DNA of 64,000 nucleotides from Albimonas sp963816545 (GTDB lineage: Bacteria; Pseudomonadota; Alphaproteobacteria; Rhodobacterales; Rhodobacteraceae): positions 248,001 to 312,000 of the forward strand of contig CAWFLE010000020.1 of NCBI GenBank assembly GCA_963816545.1, in the 5' to 3' direction. The notes below the pieces were generated by a model that was not told the origin of the DNA, did not search any database, and was given only the letters and a program-made list of their open reading frames with translations. Both the position numbers and the translations under genes were made by a program. The stretch's first letter is position 1; every line of letters begins with the position of its first letter. Of the stretch, positions 41,114-49,426 are shown in pieces.

Positions 41114-42634
41114 TCACAGGAACTTCGCGAGGGCGGCGAAGGCGAGCATCCCAACCGCCGAGGCGACCGAGATGCGGTCCTTCACGGCGAACAGCACCGG
41201 GTCGTCGTTCATGCCCCCCCGATGCGCGATCATCACCAGCCGGGAGATCCAGTAGAGCAGGATCGGCGGCGCCCCCCACAGCAGCAGCGGCGAGGCGTAG
41301 AGCTGCTGCACGGCGGGCGAGTAGATGTAGAGCGCGAGCACCAGCACGGCGGTGTAGCCCGCGGCGATGGCCATCATGGTGACGACGTTGAGGTCCTCGG
41401 CGCGGTAGGCGCGGCCCGAGCTTTCGGAGAGGCCGGAGCGGGCGAGGTCCACCAGCTCGGTCTGGCGCTTCATGGCGGCGAGGGCGAGGAACAGGAACAC
41501 CGAGAGCGCCAGCATCCAGGGCGAGAGCTCGAGCTCGGCCGCCGCGGAGCCCGCGATCACCCGGAGGGTGTAGAGGCCGGCGAGGACGCAGATGTCGATC
41601 ACCAGCTCCCGCTTCAGGACCAGCGAGTAGAGCAGCGTCGCGCCGAAATAGACCGTGAGCACCCCGAAGAGCAGCGGCGACACGGCCGCGGCGAGCCAGA
41701 AGCCCGCCAGCAGCAGGACCGCCCCCATCCAGACGCCGTGCAGCGCCGGCACGGCGCCCGAGGCGAAGGGCCGGCGGCGCTTGCGCGGATGGGCGCGGTC
41801 GGCCTCCAGATCCAGCAGGTCGTTGATGCAGTAGACCGAGGAGGCGGTGAGCGAGAAGGCGATGAAGCCGAGGGTGACGGCCTCCCAGACCTCGGCGGAG
41901 GAGATGTGCGCGGCCAGGATCGGCATGAACAGCAGCAGGTTCTTGAGCCACTGGTGGGGCCGCAGCGCCCGCAGATGGTCGAGGATCCGGGCCCCGGCCG
42001 AGGGCGGGGGCGCGAGGTGGAGGGGGGCGGGGCCATGCGCCTGCGCCTCCGCGCGACTGACCAGGGCGGGGGAGGCCGCGACGGTGATCGCGCGGCGCGC
42101 CCGTGCCCAGACGGGGAGGTCGCGCGCATGATCGCCCACGTAGTCGAAGCCGCCGGGGCCGAAGCGCTCCGCCAGCCACGCGGCCTTGGCGGCGCCGCCG
42201 AGATTGACGATCCCGTCGGAGCCGCGGACCTCGTCGAAGAGGCCGACATGGGCGGCGACGGCGTCGGCGACGGACTGGTCGCCGGCGGTGGCGAGGATCA
42301 CGCGGCGTCCTTCGGCGCGCGCCTGCCGGATCAGGTCCAGAACCTCGTCGCGCAGCGGGAGCGAGGCGGCGTTCAGCGGCGCGCGCGCGGCGACGACGGC
42401 CTTGATGGCGGCCTTGGGATGCGCGCCGTCGCGGCGCAAGGCGGCGATGACGGAGGGGAGCGCCGCGAGCACCTCGCGCAGGCCGCCGGCGAAGAGGTTG
42501 ACGCAGCCTTCGTGGAAGGCGTCCACGCGCAGCAACGCCCCGTCCATGTCCACCACCAGGGGGACCGCGCCCTCCGGCGCCGGAACGGCCGCCTCCTGCC
42601 GGCCGGGGAGGGGGGCGCCGTCGGTGGGGAACAT
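41114..42634 (-). CDS. HAD phosphatase-UbiA prenyltransferase fusion (polyprenyl-phosphate phosphoribosyltransferase type)
   Basis: The start ATG at 42634 (MFPTDGAPL) is preferred because AGGAAGAG precedes it. Residues about 25-200 are a HAD hydrolase (VVDMDGALLRVDAFHEG, ILATAGDQSV, YVGDHARDLPVWARARRA). Residues about 215-505 are UbiA with around nine membrane helices and the Mg/prenyl motif NDLLDLEADR (NDxxDxxxD). In mycobacteria the equivalent steps use separate proteins (Rv3806c UbiA and a phosphatase): transfer of 5-phosphoribose from PRPP to polyprenyl phosphate, then removal of the 5-phosphate. The fusion fits both steps in one inner-membrane protein. A UbiA of quinone biosynthesis is less likely given the neighbours. 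Confidence 0.85.
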   Translation of the reverse strand: MFPTDGAPLPGRQEAAVPAPEGAVPLVVDMDGALLRVDAFHEGCVNLFAGGLREVLAALPSVIAALRRDGAHPKAAIKAVVAARAPLNAASLPLRDEVLDLIRQARAEGRRVILATAGDQSVADAVAAHVGLFDEVRGSDGIVNLGGAAKAAWLAERFGPGGFDYVGDHARDLPVWARARRAITVAASPALVSRAEAQAHGPAPLHLAPPPSAGARILDHLRALRPHQWLKNLLLFMPILAAHISSAEVWEAVTLGFIAFSLTASSVYCINDLLDLEADRAHPRKRRRPFASGAVPALHGVWMGAVLLLAGFWLAAAVSPLLFGVLTVYFGATLLYSLVLKRELVIDICVLAGLYTLRVIAGSAAAELELSPWMLALSVFLFLALAAMKRQTELVDLARSGLSESSGRAYRAEDLNVVTMMAIAAGYTAVLVLALYIYSPAVQQLYASPLLLWGAPPILLYWISRLVMIAHRGGMNDDPVLFAVKDRISVASAVGMLAFAALAKFL

Positions 42635-42803
42635 CGGCTCTTCCTGCACAACCAGCCCGTGAAAACCTGCGAACCGGCCGGGACGGCCAGGGGCGAACGC
42701 CAGCCCGTGGCATAGCATCGGAGGTGAGACGGCGACAGGCCATTGTCGGCCCGGACGGGCCGAGGCGCTTGCTCCGGGGCCCGAGTTGCGTCACGAAAGC
42801 GCC

Positions 42804-43436
42804 ATGAGCGCAGCCTTCACTCCCGAACAAGTGCGCGCGGCCGTCCTGCGCGGACGGCCCGCGGGCACGTCCGACTACGACATGATCTCGGGCGGCAGGC
42901 CGGCCGACGCGCCGGCGCCGCAGCGGACGGCGGGCGTGCTGTGCCCGCTGGTGGACCGCGGCGACGGGCTGCGGGTGATCCTGACGCGGCGGGCGGACCA
43001 TCTGCGCCTTCACGCGGGGCAGGTCGCCTTCCCTGGCGGGCGCATGGACCCGACGGACCCGACGCTGCTGGATGCGGCCCTGCGGGAGGCGCATGAGGAG
43101 ATCGGGCTGGTGCGGGAGCTCGCGGACGTGGTCGGCCCGATCGACCCGCACGAGACGGGGACGGGCTACGCCGTCACCCCCTTCGTCGCCTTCATCGACG
43201 CGAGCTTCCGGCCCCGGCCCGACCCGTCGGAGGTGGCCGAGGTGTTCGAGCCGCCGCTCGACTTCCTGATGGACCCCGCCAACCGGCGGCGCGAGAGCCG
43301 GATGTTCCAGGGAAGCAAGCGGCACTTCTACGCGATCCCCTGGGAGGGGCGGTACATCTGGGGCGCGACTGCGCGGATGCTGGTGGGACTGTCGACGCGG
43401 CTCGCCTCGCTCACGCAGGAGGACGCGCATGGGTGA
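42804..43436 (+). CDS. nudL: CoA-pyrophosphatase-type NUDIX hydrolase
   Basis: The 210-residue protein has the NUDIX box GGRMDPTDPTLLDAALREAH followed by EEIGL, with the longer box spacing and upstream LTRRADHLRLHAGQVAFPGG typical of CoA diphosphatases (NudL). It would cleave CoA or its derivatives into phosphopantetheine and ADP. ATG 42804 is chosen over an ATG six codons earlier by family fit. It is linked to cca through a 14-codon overlapping frame, so the two are probably co-expressed, a common pairing in alphaproteobacteria. Confidence 0.88.
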   Translation: MSAAFTPEQVRAAVLRGRPAGTSDYDMISGGRPADAPAPQRTAGVLCPLVDRGDGLRVILTRRADHLRLHAGQVAFPGGRMDPTDPTLLDAALREAHEEIGLVRELADVVGPIDPHETGTGYAVTPFVAFIDASFRPRPDPSEVAEVFEPPLDFLMDPANRRRESRMFQGSKRHFYAIPWEGRYIWGATARMLVGLSTRLASLTQEDAHG

Positions 43437-43469
43437 CCGGCACGAGGCCGCGCGCGTCGGCGGCGCGTC

Positions 43470-44678
43470 ATGACGGCGACCGAGGAGACGACGCGCGCCC
43501 CGGACGCCGGGCTGCGGCTTGAGGCGGCCTGGCTGAGGGAGCCCGCCGCGCAGGAGGCCGTGCAGGCGCTGGAGGCCGAGGGCGCGCGGGTGCTGTTCGT
43601 GGGCGGCTGCGTGCGCAACGAGCTGATGGGCCTGCCGGTCCACGACCTCGACCTCGCGACCGACGCCGAGCCCGCGGAGGTGCAGCGGCTGCTGGAGGCG
43701 GCGAGGATCCGCTCGGTGCCCACGGGGATCGACCACGGCACGGTGACGGCGGTGCTGCGCAACCGGACGCTGGAGATCACCACCTTCCGTCATGATCTGG
43801 AGACCTACGGCAGGCGCGCGAAGGTCGGCTTCGGCGCGGGGCTGGAGGAGGACGCGCGGCGGCGGGATTTCACCTTCAACGCCCTCTACGCGGAGCCGGG
43901 CGGGCGGGTGCTGGACCCGCTGGGCTCGGGGATGGCGGACCTCGCGGCCCGGCGGGTGCGCTTCATCGGCGACGCCGAGGCCCGGATCGTGGAGGACCGG
44001 CTGCGCATCCTGCGCTTCTTCCGGTTCCACGCGCTTTACGGCGACCCCTGGCGAGGGATCGACCCCGAGGGGCTCGCGGCCTGCGCGGCGCAGGCGGAGG
44101 GGGTGTCGGACCTCGCGCGGGAGCGGATCGGGCACGAGATGCGCCGCCTGATGGGCGCCGTGGATCCGGGGCCGAGCCTGTGCGCCATGGCCGCCTGCGG
44201 GGTGCTGGCGCGCGTGCTGCCGGGCGCGGATCCGCAGGCGGTGGCGCCGCTCGTGGCGATGGAGGCGCGCGCCGCTCCCCTGCCCGACTGGAAGCGCCGC
44301 CTGCTGGTGATGGGCGTGGATCCGCAGGAGGCGTCGGTGCGCCTGCGGCTCGCGAAGGCGGAGCTGCGGTCGCTGCTGGCGATACGCGCCGCGCAGGAGG
44401 CGGACGCCCCCGTCGCCCAGACCGCCTATCGCCACGGGGCGGAGGCCGCGCGGGACGCGGCGCTGCTGCGGGCGGCCGCGACGGGGACGCCGCCGCCGCG
44501 GACCCTGTCGAAGGAGATCGCGCGCGGGGCCACCGCCTCCTTCCCCGTGAGCGCGGACGATCTGATCGCGCGCGGGATGCGGCCGGGACCGGCGCTGGGC
44601 AAGCGGCTGGCGGAGCTGGAGGAGGAGTGGCTCGCCTCCGACTTCCAGGCGACGCGGGGGCGGATGCTGGACGCCTGA
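43470..44678 (+). CDS. cca: CCA tRNA nucleotidyltransferase
   Basis: The 402-residue class II nucleotidyltransferase has LFVGGCVRNELMGLPVHDLD (GG and DxD metal motif), EITTFRHDLE, ARRRDFTFNALYAEPGG (RRDFTxNA) and EDRLRILRFFRFHALYG (nucleotide recognition). It adds or repairs the 3' CCA of tRNAs; a poly(A) polymerase function is less likely for this length. The start overlaps a 14-codon frame (ATGA) beginning at the NUDIX stop. Confidence 0.93.
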   Translation: MTATEETTRAPDAGLRLEAAWLREPAAQEAVQALEAEGARVLFVGGCVRNELMGLPVHDLDLATDAEPAEVQRLLEAARIRSVPTGIDHGTVTAVLRNRTLEITTFRHDLETYGRRAKVGFGAGLEEDARRRDFTFNALYAEPGGRVLDPLGSGMADLAARRVRFIGDAEARIVEDRLRILRFFRFHALYGDPWRGIDPEGLAACAAQAEGVSDLARERIGHEMRRLMGAVDPGPSLCAMAACGVLARVLPGADPQAVAPLVAMEARAAPLPDWKRRLLVMGVDPQEASVRLRLAKAELRSLLAIRAAQEADAPVAQTAYRHGAEAARDAALLRAAATGTPPPRTLSKEIARGATASFPVSADDLIARGMRPGPALGKRLAELEEEWLASDFQATRGRMLDA

Positions 44679-44793
44679 GCCGGCGCCGGTGATCGGATGC
44701 ATCACCCGGAATGATTTGACGCCCCCGCGCGGCTGCGCGACCGTCGACGGCCGACAAGGTCAGGAACGCTGACCGGATCCCGGGGAGGGCGAG

Positions 44794-45417
44794 ATGCAGG
44801 GGCTGGCGGCCGGAGAGCTCGGGGCGCTGTTCGCCATGGCGGTGGCCTCGGTGTTCACGCCGGGGCCGAACAACGCGATGCTCTCGGCCTCGGGCGCGTC
44901 CTTCGGGCTGCGGCGGACCGTGCCGCACGCGCTGGGGGTGGCGCTGGGCTTTCCGGTGATGATCTTCGCCGTGGCGCTGGGGCTGGGGCGGGCGTTCCAG
45001 GAGAGCGAGCTTCTGCGCGAGGGGCTGCGCTGGGGCGGCGCGGCGCTGCTGGCGTGGCTCGCGTGGCGGATCGCGCGGTCCGGGGGGCCGGGGGGCGGCG
45101 CGAAGCGGACGCGGCCGTTCACCTTCTTCGAGGCGGCGGCCTTCCAGTGGATCAATCCCAAGGCCTGGGTGCTTTGCGTGGGCGTGATCGCGCAGTTCGT
45201 GGACGGCGCGGCGCCGGTGGCGGACGCGCTGACGGCGGCGGCGGTGTTCGCGCTGACGGGGATGTTCTCGGCCCACGCCTGGGCTGGGTTCGGCGCCGCA
45301 ATGGGGCGGTGGCTCGGCGAGGGCCGGCGGCTCCGGGCGTTCAACATCGCCATGGCGCTGCTGCTTCTGCTGGGCGTCTTCGCGCTGCTGACCGAGGATC
45401 TCGCGCCCCCGGTCTGA
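44794..45417 (+). CDS. LysE/RhtB-family amino-acid exporter
   Basis: The 207-residue protein has six hydrophobic segments and the family signature VASVFTPGPNNAMLSASGAS near the N-terminus, then AAAFQWINPKAWVLCVGVIA. It probably exports amino acids or similar small molecules across the inner membrane; the substrate is unknown. GGGGAGGGCG precedes ATG 44794. The gene is convergent with the GGCT-like gene, 4 bases apart. Confidence 0.85.
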   Translation: MQGLAAGELGALFAMAVASVFTPGPNNAMLSASGASFGLRRTVPHALGVALGFPVMIFAVALGLGRAFQESELLREGLRWGGAALLAWLAWRIARSGGPGGGAKRTRPFTFFEAAAFQWINPKAWVLCVGVIAQFVDGAAPVADALTAAAVFALTGMFSAHAWAGFGAAMGRWLGEGRRLRAFNIAMALLLLLGVFALLTEDLAPPV

Positions 45418-45421
45418 GCGG

Positions 45422-46072
45422 TCACACGGCGCGGGCGCCGGAATGGGCGGTGTCGACGGGCGGCTCTGCGGCGACTCGGGCGGCCTCCTCCCGCCACCAG
45501 GGGCGGGCGGCGAGGTGTCGGCGCAGGGGGGTGTCGGTGGCCGCGGGCGCGTTCTCGATGTAGCGCACCGCCTCGTCCCGGGAGGGGCCGGTGAGCGACA
45601 GGAGCCAATCCTCGGCCGCGGCGAGATCGAAGGCGCGGCCGGCCGTTTCCGCGAAGTTGGGGTGAAGTTCCGTCCAGACGGCGCCGGCGGCGCCCGCGGC
45701 CTCGGCCCATTCGCCGACGAGGCCGGCGATGCGCCCGTGGCGCAGTCCGTCGCGGCCCCAGGCCCCGATGCGGTCGAGCGGCGCACGCTCCCGCGCTGCA
45801 AGGTCGGCACGGGCGGCGGCGACGTCCGTGCGGGCGGAGGCGACGACGTGGCTCGGGCACGGCGCGCCGCGATCGGGGTCGATGCACACCACCAGCCCCA
45901 TCAGGCGCTTGGGGGAGATGCGGGAGAATTCCAGCGGCAGGCCCGGCCCGGCGTTCATGCGCCACGGACCCGAGACATGAGGGGCCAGAATTTCCAGATC
46001 CCAGATCAGCGAGCCGTAGCCGATCACGAGAATCTCGTCCCGGAGCTGGCCGCAGGGTCCGTCGGGCGTCAC
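45422..46072 (-). CDS. gamma-glutamylcyclotransferase-like protein
   Basis: The 216-residue protein carries the GGCT-fold glycine loop in ILVIGYGSLIWDLEI (YGSL). GGCT/ChaC proteins release 5-oxoproline from gamma-glutamyl peptides such as glutathione. The candidate catalytic acid is not certain without alignment. GTG 46072 is the start. An FNR-type box is centred 24 bases upstream, between this gene and the divergent marR-type gene, so oxygen-dependent control of one or both is plausible. Confidence 0.7.
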   Translation of the reverse strand: MTPDGPCGQLRDEILVIGYGSLIWDLEILAPHVSGPWRMNAGPGLPLEFSRISPKRLMGLVVCIDPDRGAPCPSHVVASARTDVAAARADLAARERAPLDRIGAWGRDGLRHGRIAGLVGEWAEAAGAAGAVWTELHPNFAETAGRAFDLAAAEDWLLSLTGPSRDEAVRYIENAPAATDTPLRRHLAARPWWREEAARVAAEPPVDTAHSGARAV

Positions 46073-46089
46073 GGGCGGCCCGTTGACGA

Positions 46090-46103
46090 TTGATTCAGAT
46101 CAA
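46090..46103. promoter_or_regulatory. FNR/FnrL-type binding site
   Basis: TTGATTCAGATCAA is a perfect match to TTGAT-N4-ATCAA. It lies in the 87-base divergent gap, 18 bases from the GGCT-like start and 57 bases from the MarR start. The half-sites are a perfect inverted repeat. Which gene it controls is not resolved. Confidence 0.75.
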
Positions 46104-46159
46104 GGCGCAACGGTCGCAGGGCGCCCACCATCGTCGGAAGCAACAACGCGGGGTCCGAC

Positions 46160-46681
46160 ATGCAGCTCAACGCCTTCCTCCCGTTCCGCCTGGCGAGGCT
46201 CGCCGCGCGGCTTACGGCCTCGATATCGGAGATCTACGGCGTGCGCTACGGGCTGAGCCGGGACGAGTGGCGGGTGCTCACCGCCACGGGGGCGGCGCAG
46301 ACCCAGCCCACCCGCGCGATCGCCGAGCAGACGGGGCTCGACAAGGTGGCGATCAGCCGGGCGGCCTCGCGGCTGGAGGAGCGGAGGCTGATCTGGCGGG
46401 GCGCGGACCGGGCCGACCGGCGGATCAAGAACCTGAGCCTGACGCGGGAGGGCGCGGCCGCGCTGGACGAGATCGAGCGTCTGGCGCGGGAGCGGGAGAG
46501 CTGGCTGCTGGAGCCGCTGTCGGCCGAGGAGCGGGAGACGCTGGAACGCCTGCTGACGCGGCTTGCCGAGCGGGCGGAGCAGACGCCGCCCCTGCCCGCC
46601 GAGGTCGCGCCGCGCGGGGCTGCGGCGGGCTCCGGGCAGCGAGGCGCATCCACCGGGCGGCACGCGCTGGCGCCCGTCTAG
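46160..46681 (+). CDS. MarR-family transcriptional regulator
   Basis: The 173-residue winged-helix regulator has GLSRDEWRVLTATG, TRAIAEQTGLDKVAISRAAS (recognition helix) and the wing GADRADRRIKNLSLTREGAA. The C-terminal 30 residues are a low-complexity Gly/Ala/Pro tail. It is divergent from the GGCT-like gene with an FNR box between. Its last 4 bases overlap the convergent sixA stop. Confidence 0.88.
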   Translation: MQLNAFLPFRLARLAARLTASISEIYGVRYGLSRDEWRVLTATGAAQTQPTRAIAEQTGLDKVAISRAASRLEERRLIWRGADRADRRIKNLSLTREGAAALDEIERLARERESWLLEPLSAEERETLERLLTRLAERAEQTPPLPAEVAPRGAAAGSGQRGASTGRHALAPV

Positions 46682-47190
46682 ACGAGGTCCTTGGGAACGG
46701 CGAAGCGACGGAAGCGGGCGCGACCGAAGCGGGCCTGCGCCCAGGGGTCCGGCAGGTCCAGCACGGCGATGGCGGCGGTTGGGAATTTCTCGAAGGCGCG
46801 GGCGCAGCCGCCCGGCGCCTCGCCGTCGTGGAGGCGGCGCAGGAAGGCCGTGGTTCCCGGCTCATGCCCGATCATCAGGAGGCGACGGGCCTCGGCCGGC
46901 GTCCGGCGCAGGATTTCGAGGGCGATGTCCGGCTCCGCCATGTAGAGGTCGGGGGCGGGCTGCGGGTCAGGTCCTTGGCCGGCGCCGCGACGGACGTGGT
47001 CCCAGGTCTCGCGCGCGCGTCGGGCGTCCGAGGGGGCCGCATGGTCGGGGAGCAGGTCCTCCTCGGCGAGCCAGGCGCCCATGAGCGTCGCGGCGAGGCG
47101 CCCGCGGGGGTTCAGCGGGCGGTCGCGGTCCGGCAGGTCCGGGTTGTCCCAGGCGGACTTGGCGTGACGCATCAGGATCAGCGTGGGCAT
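46678..47190 (-). CDS. sixA: SixA-like histidine phosphatase
   Basis: The 170-residue protein has MPTLILMRHAKSAWDNPDLP (catalytic RHAKS) and LLMIGHEPGTTAFLRRLHDG (second catalytic His). It resembles SixA-type phosphohistidine phosphatases, which dephosphorylate HPt domains or phosphotransferase proteins. The target is unknown. ATG 47190 is the start. Confidence 0.85.
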   Translation of the reverse strand: MPTLILMRHAKSAWDNPDLPDRDRPLNPRGRLAATLMGAWLAEEDLLPDHAAPSDARRARETWDHVRRGAGQGPDPQPAPDLYMAEPDIALEILRRTPAEARRLLMIGHEPGTTAFLRRLHDGEAPGGCARAFEKFPTAAIAVLDLPDPWAQARFGRARFRRFAVPKDLV

Positions 47191-47208
47191 GACGGCGTCT
47201 CTCCGGTG

Positions 47209-47877
47209 TCAGGGGTCGGCCGGCGCGTGGGCGGCGCGGAAGGCGGCCATGTGGAAGGCGGCGCGGTCCGGGGCGTGGGCGGCGGTGGCCCCCACGGGGC
47301 AGGCGCGGCGGGCGAGACAGCCGCGGGTCCGGCAAGGGGCGCCCTCGGGGCGGGAGAGATGGGCGACGCAGGCGGGGACCTCGTAGCCCTCGGCCGAGAG
47401 GGCGTTCACCGGGCAGGCGGCGAGACAGGGGGCCGAGCAGGCGTCGCAGGGGCGCGGGCCGGGGACGAGCGGCGGGGGAACGTCACGCAGGTCCGGCAGG
47501 GCGAGCGCCCCGCGCCAGGAGGCCCAGAGCCCGCGGTCGAGGTGGAGAAGCGGGCCGAGGCGGGAGGGCCAGGCACCCTCGGCCCGGATGGCCCAGGAGA
47601 CGAAGGGCGGCCAGGGAGGGCCGTCGCTCGGGCCGATGGCGCGGCCGCCGAAGCGGGCGGCGAGGGCGGAGGCCACGCGGGCGGACCAGCGGTCGAGGGG
47701 GTGGCGCGCGCCGTCCCGGGCCTCGGGCGCGGTCTGGAATGCGTCCCAGGTCCGGGCCTCGGCGCCGAGGAGGACGATGACCGGGCTCCAGGCGGCGGCC
47801 TCCTCGCCCGAGAGGCGCAGGGGGGCGGGGACGAAGCCCTCGGCGCGCGCGGCGGCGGAGATTTCGGCCCAGGTCAC
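47209..47877 (-). CDS. ferredoxin-like protein related to the C-terminal part of epoxyqueuosine reductase
   Basis: The 222-residue protein has two Cys clusters, PCDACSAPCLAACPVNALS and CRTRGCLARRACPV, enough for two [4Fe-4S] clusters. The remainder (VIVLLGAEARTWDAFQ, ARHPLDRWSARVASALAARF) resembles the small QueG-like ferredoxins found in Rhodobacterales. The GTG start overlaps the sterol desaturase stop (GTGA), indicating coupling. Function unknown. Confidence 0.7.
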   Translation of the reverse strand: MTWAEISAAARAEGFVPAPLRLSGEEAAAWSPVIVLLGAEARTWDAFQTAPEARDGARHPLDRWSARVASALAARFGGRAIGPSDGPPWPPFVSWAIRAEGAWPSRLGPLLHLDRGLWASWRGALALPDLRDVPPPLVPGPRPCDACSAPCLAACPVNALSAEGYEVPACVAHLSRPEGAPCRTRGCLARRACPVGATAAHAPDRAAFHMAAFRAAHAPADP

Positions 47878-48659
47878 TTGCGGAAGGGGAAGGCGAGCGA
47901 CCAGCCGAGGCCGCTGGGGCGGTCGTCCTGGTGGTCGGCGAGGCCGAGGCGCATGGCCTCGTGCCCGCCCTCCGGGTCGGCGGAATAGGTGCCGAAGAGG
48001 CGGTCCCACCAGCTCACCGAGAAGCCGTAGTTCGAATCCGTCTCCCGCCGGATCACCGAGTGATGGATGCGGTGCATGTCCGGGGTGATGAGCACCCAGC
48101 GGAGCGCGCGGTCCCACCGCTCCGCGATGCGGATGTTGGCGTGGTTGAACATGGCGCAGCCGTTGAGGATCACCTCGAACAGGATCACCGCCAGCGCGGG
48201 GGCGCCCAGCGCGTAGACGAGGCCGATCTTGAGCAGCATCGACAGCGCGATCTCGCCGGGGTGGAAGCGGATGGCGGTGGAGACGTCCACATCCCGGTCG
48301 GCGTGATGGACCCGGTGCAGACGCCACAGGACCGGGACCTTGTGGAACACGAGATGCTGCGCCCAGATCGCGAGGTCTAGGATTGCCACCGAGGCCGCAA
48401 GCGCCGGCCAGTAGGGCGCGGAGAGCGCGTTCAGTAGGCCCCAGCCCTGCGCCTCCGCATCGAGGGCGGCGCCGACCGCCGCGGCCGGGAACAGCAGGCG
48501 CACGATCGCCGTGTCGAGGATCACGATGCCCCAGTTGGTGATCCAGCGACGGGTCTTTGCGACCGACAGGGTCCGGCGGGCGCGCAGCAGTTCCCACCCC
48601 GCCATCAGGGCGAAGATGCCGGCGAAGGCGCCGAGGCGGATGAGAGGCTCGTGATCCAT
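47874..48659 (-). CDS. sterol desaturase/fatty acid hydroxylase-family membrane protein
   Basis: The 261-residue diiron membrane protein has His boxes HLVFH, HRVHH and HRIHH plus NHANI, spaced as in the fatty acid hydroxylase superfamily, and four or so hydrophobic segments. It would hydroxylate or desaturate a lipid at the inner membrane with O2. ATG 48659 is the start; the open frame upstream lacks similarity. It is coupled to the ferredoxin-like gene, which might supply electrons (inference). Confidence 0.85.
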   Translation of the reverse strand: MDHEPLIRLGAFAGIFALMAGWELLRARRTLSVAKTRRWITNWGIVILDTAIVRLLFPAAAVGAALDAEAQGWGLLNALSAPYWPALAASVAILDLAIWAQHLVFHKVPVLWRLHRVHHADRDVDVSTAIRFHPGEIALSMLLKIGLVYALGAPALAVILFEVILNGCAMFNHANIRIAERWDRALRWVLITPDMHRIHHSVIRRETDSNYGFSVSWWDRLFGTYSADPEGGHEAMRLGLADHQDDRPSGLGWSLAFPFRK

Positions 48660-48732
48660 GGCCTTGAGATGCGGGGCCTGAGCCGCGGCGTCAATCGCGG
48701 CGCGATCACGGATGGGAGGCCTCGGCGCCTCT

Positions 48733-49425
48733 TCACGCCTCGGGGAACGGAGGCAGATGGGCCAGATAGTGGGCGAGGCTGCGGTCGGGAAGTTGGGGAA
48801 ACTCCGCCTCCAGCACATCGAGCGTCTCGATCCGGTCGAAGCGGAAGTTGCGATAATCCTCGCGCGTCTCGCACCAGGCGAGCAGCGTCCAGCGCCCCGT
48901 CCAGGCGATCAGGCCGAGCGGCCAGACCACGCGGCGGCTGGGGGCGCCGCCGGCGTCGCGGTAGGCGAGAGACAGCTTGCGGCGCGCCTCGCAGGCCTCG
49001 CGGATGATCCCGTGACGCTCCCGCACGGGGGCGTCCGCGGGGATGACGGGGGCGCGGTAGGGGAGGGCGTCGGCGCGGGCGAGGGCGGCATCGTCGAGGA
49101 TGGCGCGGATCTTGGCCTCGGCGCGGCGGGAGGCGGCGGCGAGGGCGGGGTCGGTGGCCGCCTGCACCAGCCGGCCACCGACCAGCAGGGCGAGGACCTC
49201 CTCGCGGTCGAACATCACGGGAGGCAGGTCGTAGGAGGATGCGAGGCGGTATCCGACGCCCGCCTCGCCCTCGATGGGCACGCCCTGGGCCTGAAGGTCC
49301 GCCACGTCGCGGTAGACGGTCCGCAGCGAAACCTCCAGCGCCTCGGCCAGCGCCCTGCCCGTCACCGCGAAGCGACGGCCGCGGAGCAGGGTCACCAGCT
49401 CGAACAGGCGGTCGGCCCGGCGCAT
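48733..49425 (-). CDS. WYL-domain transcriptional regulator with N-terminal helix-turn-helix
   Basis: The 230-residue protein begins MRRADRLFELVTLLRGRRFA with the DeoR-type helix-turn-helix (VTGRALAEALEVSLRTVYRD). The ligand-sensing WYL core follows (KLSLAYRDAGG, VVWPLGLIAWTGRWTLLAWC, FRFDRIETLDVLE). The start is 2 bases after the stop of the small barrel protein upstream, so both are likely on one transcript. Such regulators commonly act on nearby genes; the target is not identified. Confidence 0.88.
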   Translation of the reverse strand: MRRADRLFELVTLLRGRRFAVTGRALAEALEVSLRTVYRDVADLQAQGVPIEGEAGVGYRLASSYDLPPVMFDREEVLALLVGGRLVQAATDPALAAASRRAEAKIRAILDDAALARADALPYRAPVIPADAPVRERHGIIREACEARRKLSLAYRDAGGAPSRRVVWPLGLIAWTGRWTLLAWCETREDYRNFRFDRIETLDVLEAEFPQLPDRSLAHYLAHLPPFPEA

Positions 49426-49426
49426 G

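Noticed and set aside
39053..44705. Very long open frames opposite real genes (for example more than 1200 codons over 39.0-42.7 kb and 40.4-44.7 kb)
   Set aside because: They lie antisense or out of frame to dprE1, the UbiA fusion, cca and others. Their products are Arg/Gly/Ala-rich without domains and they result from the scarcity of stop codons in this GC-rich DNA.
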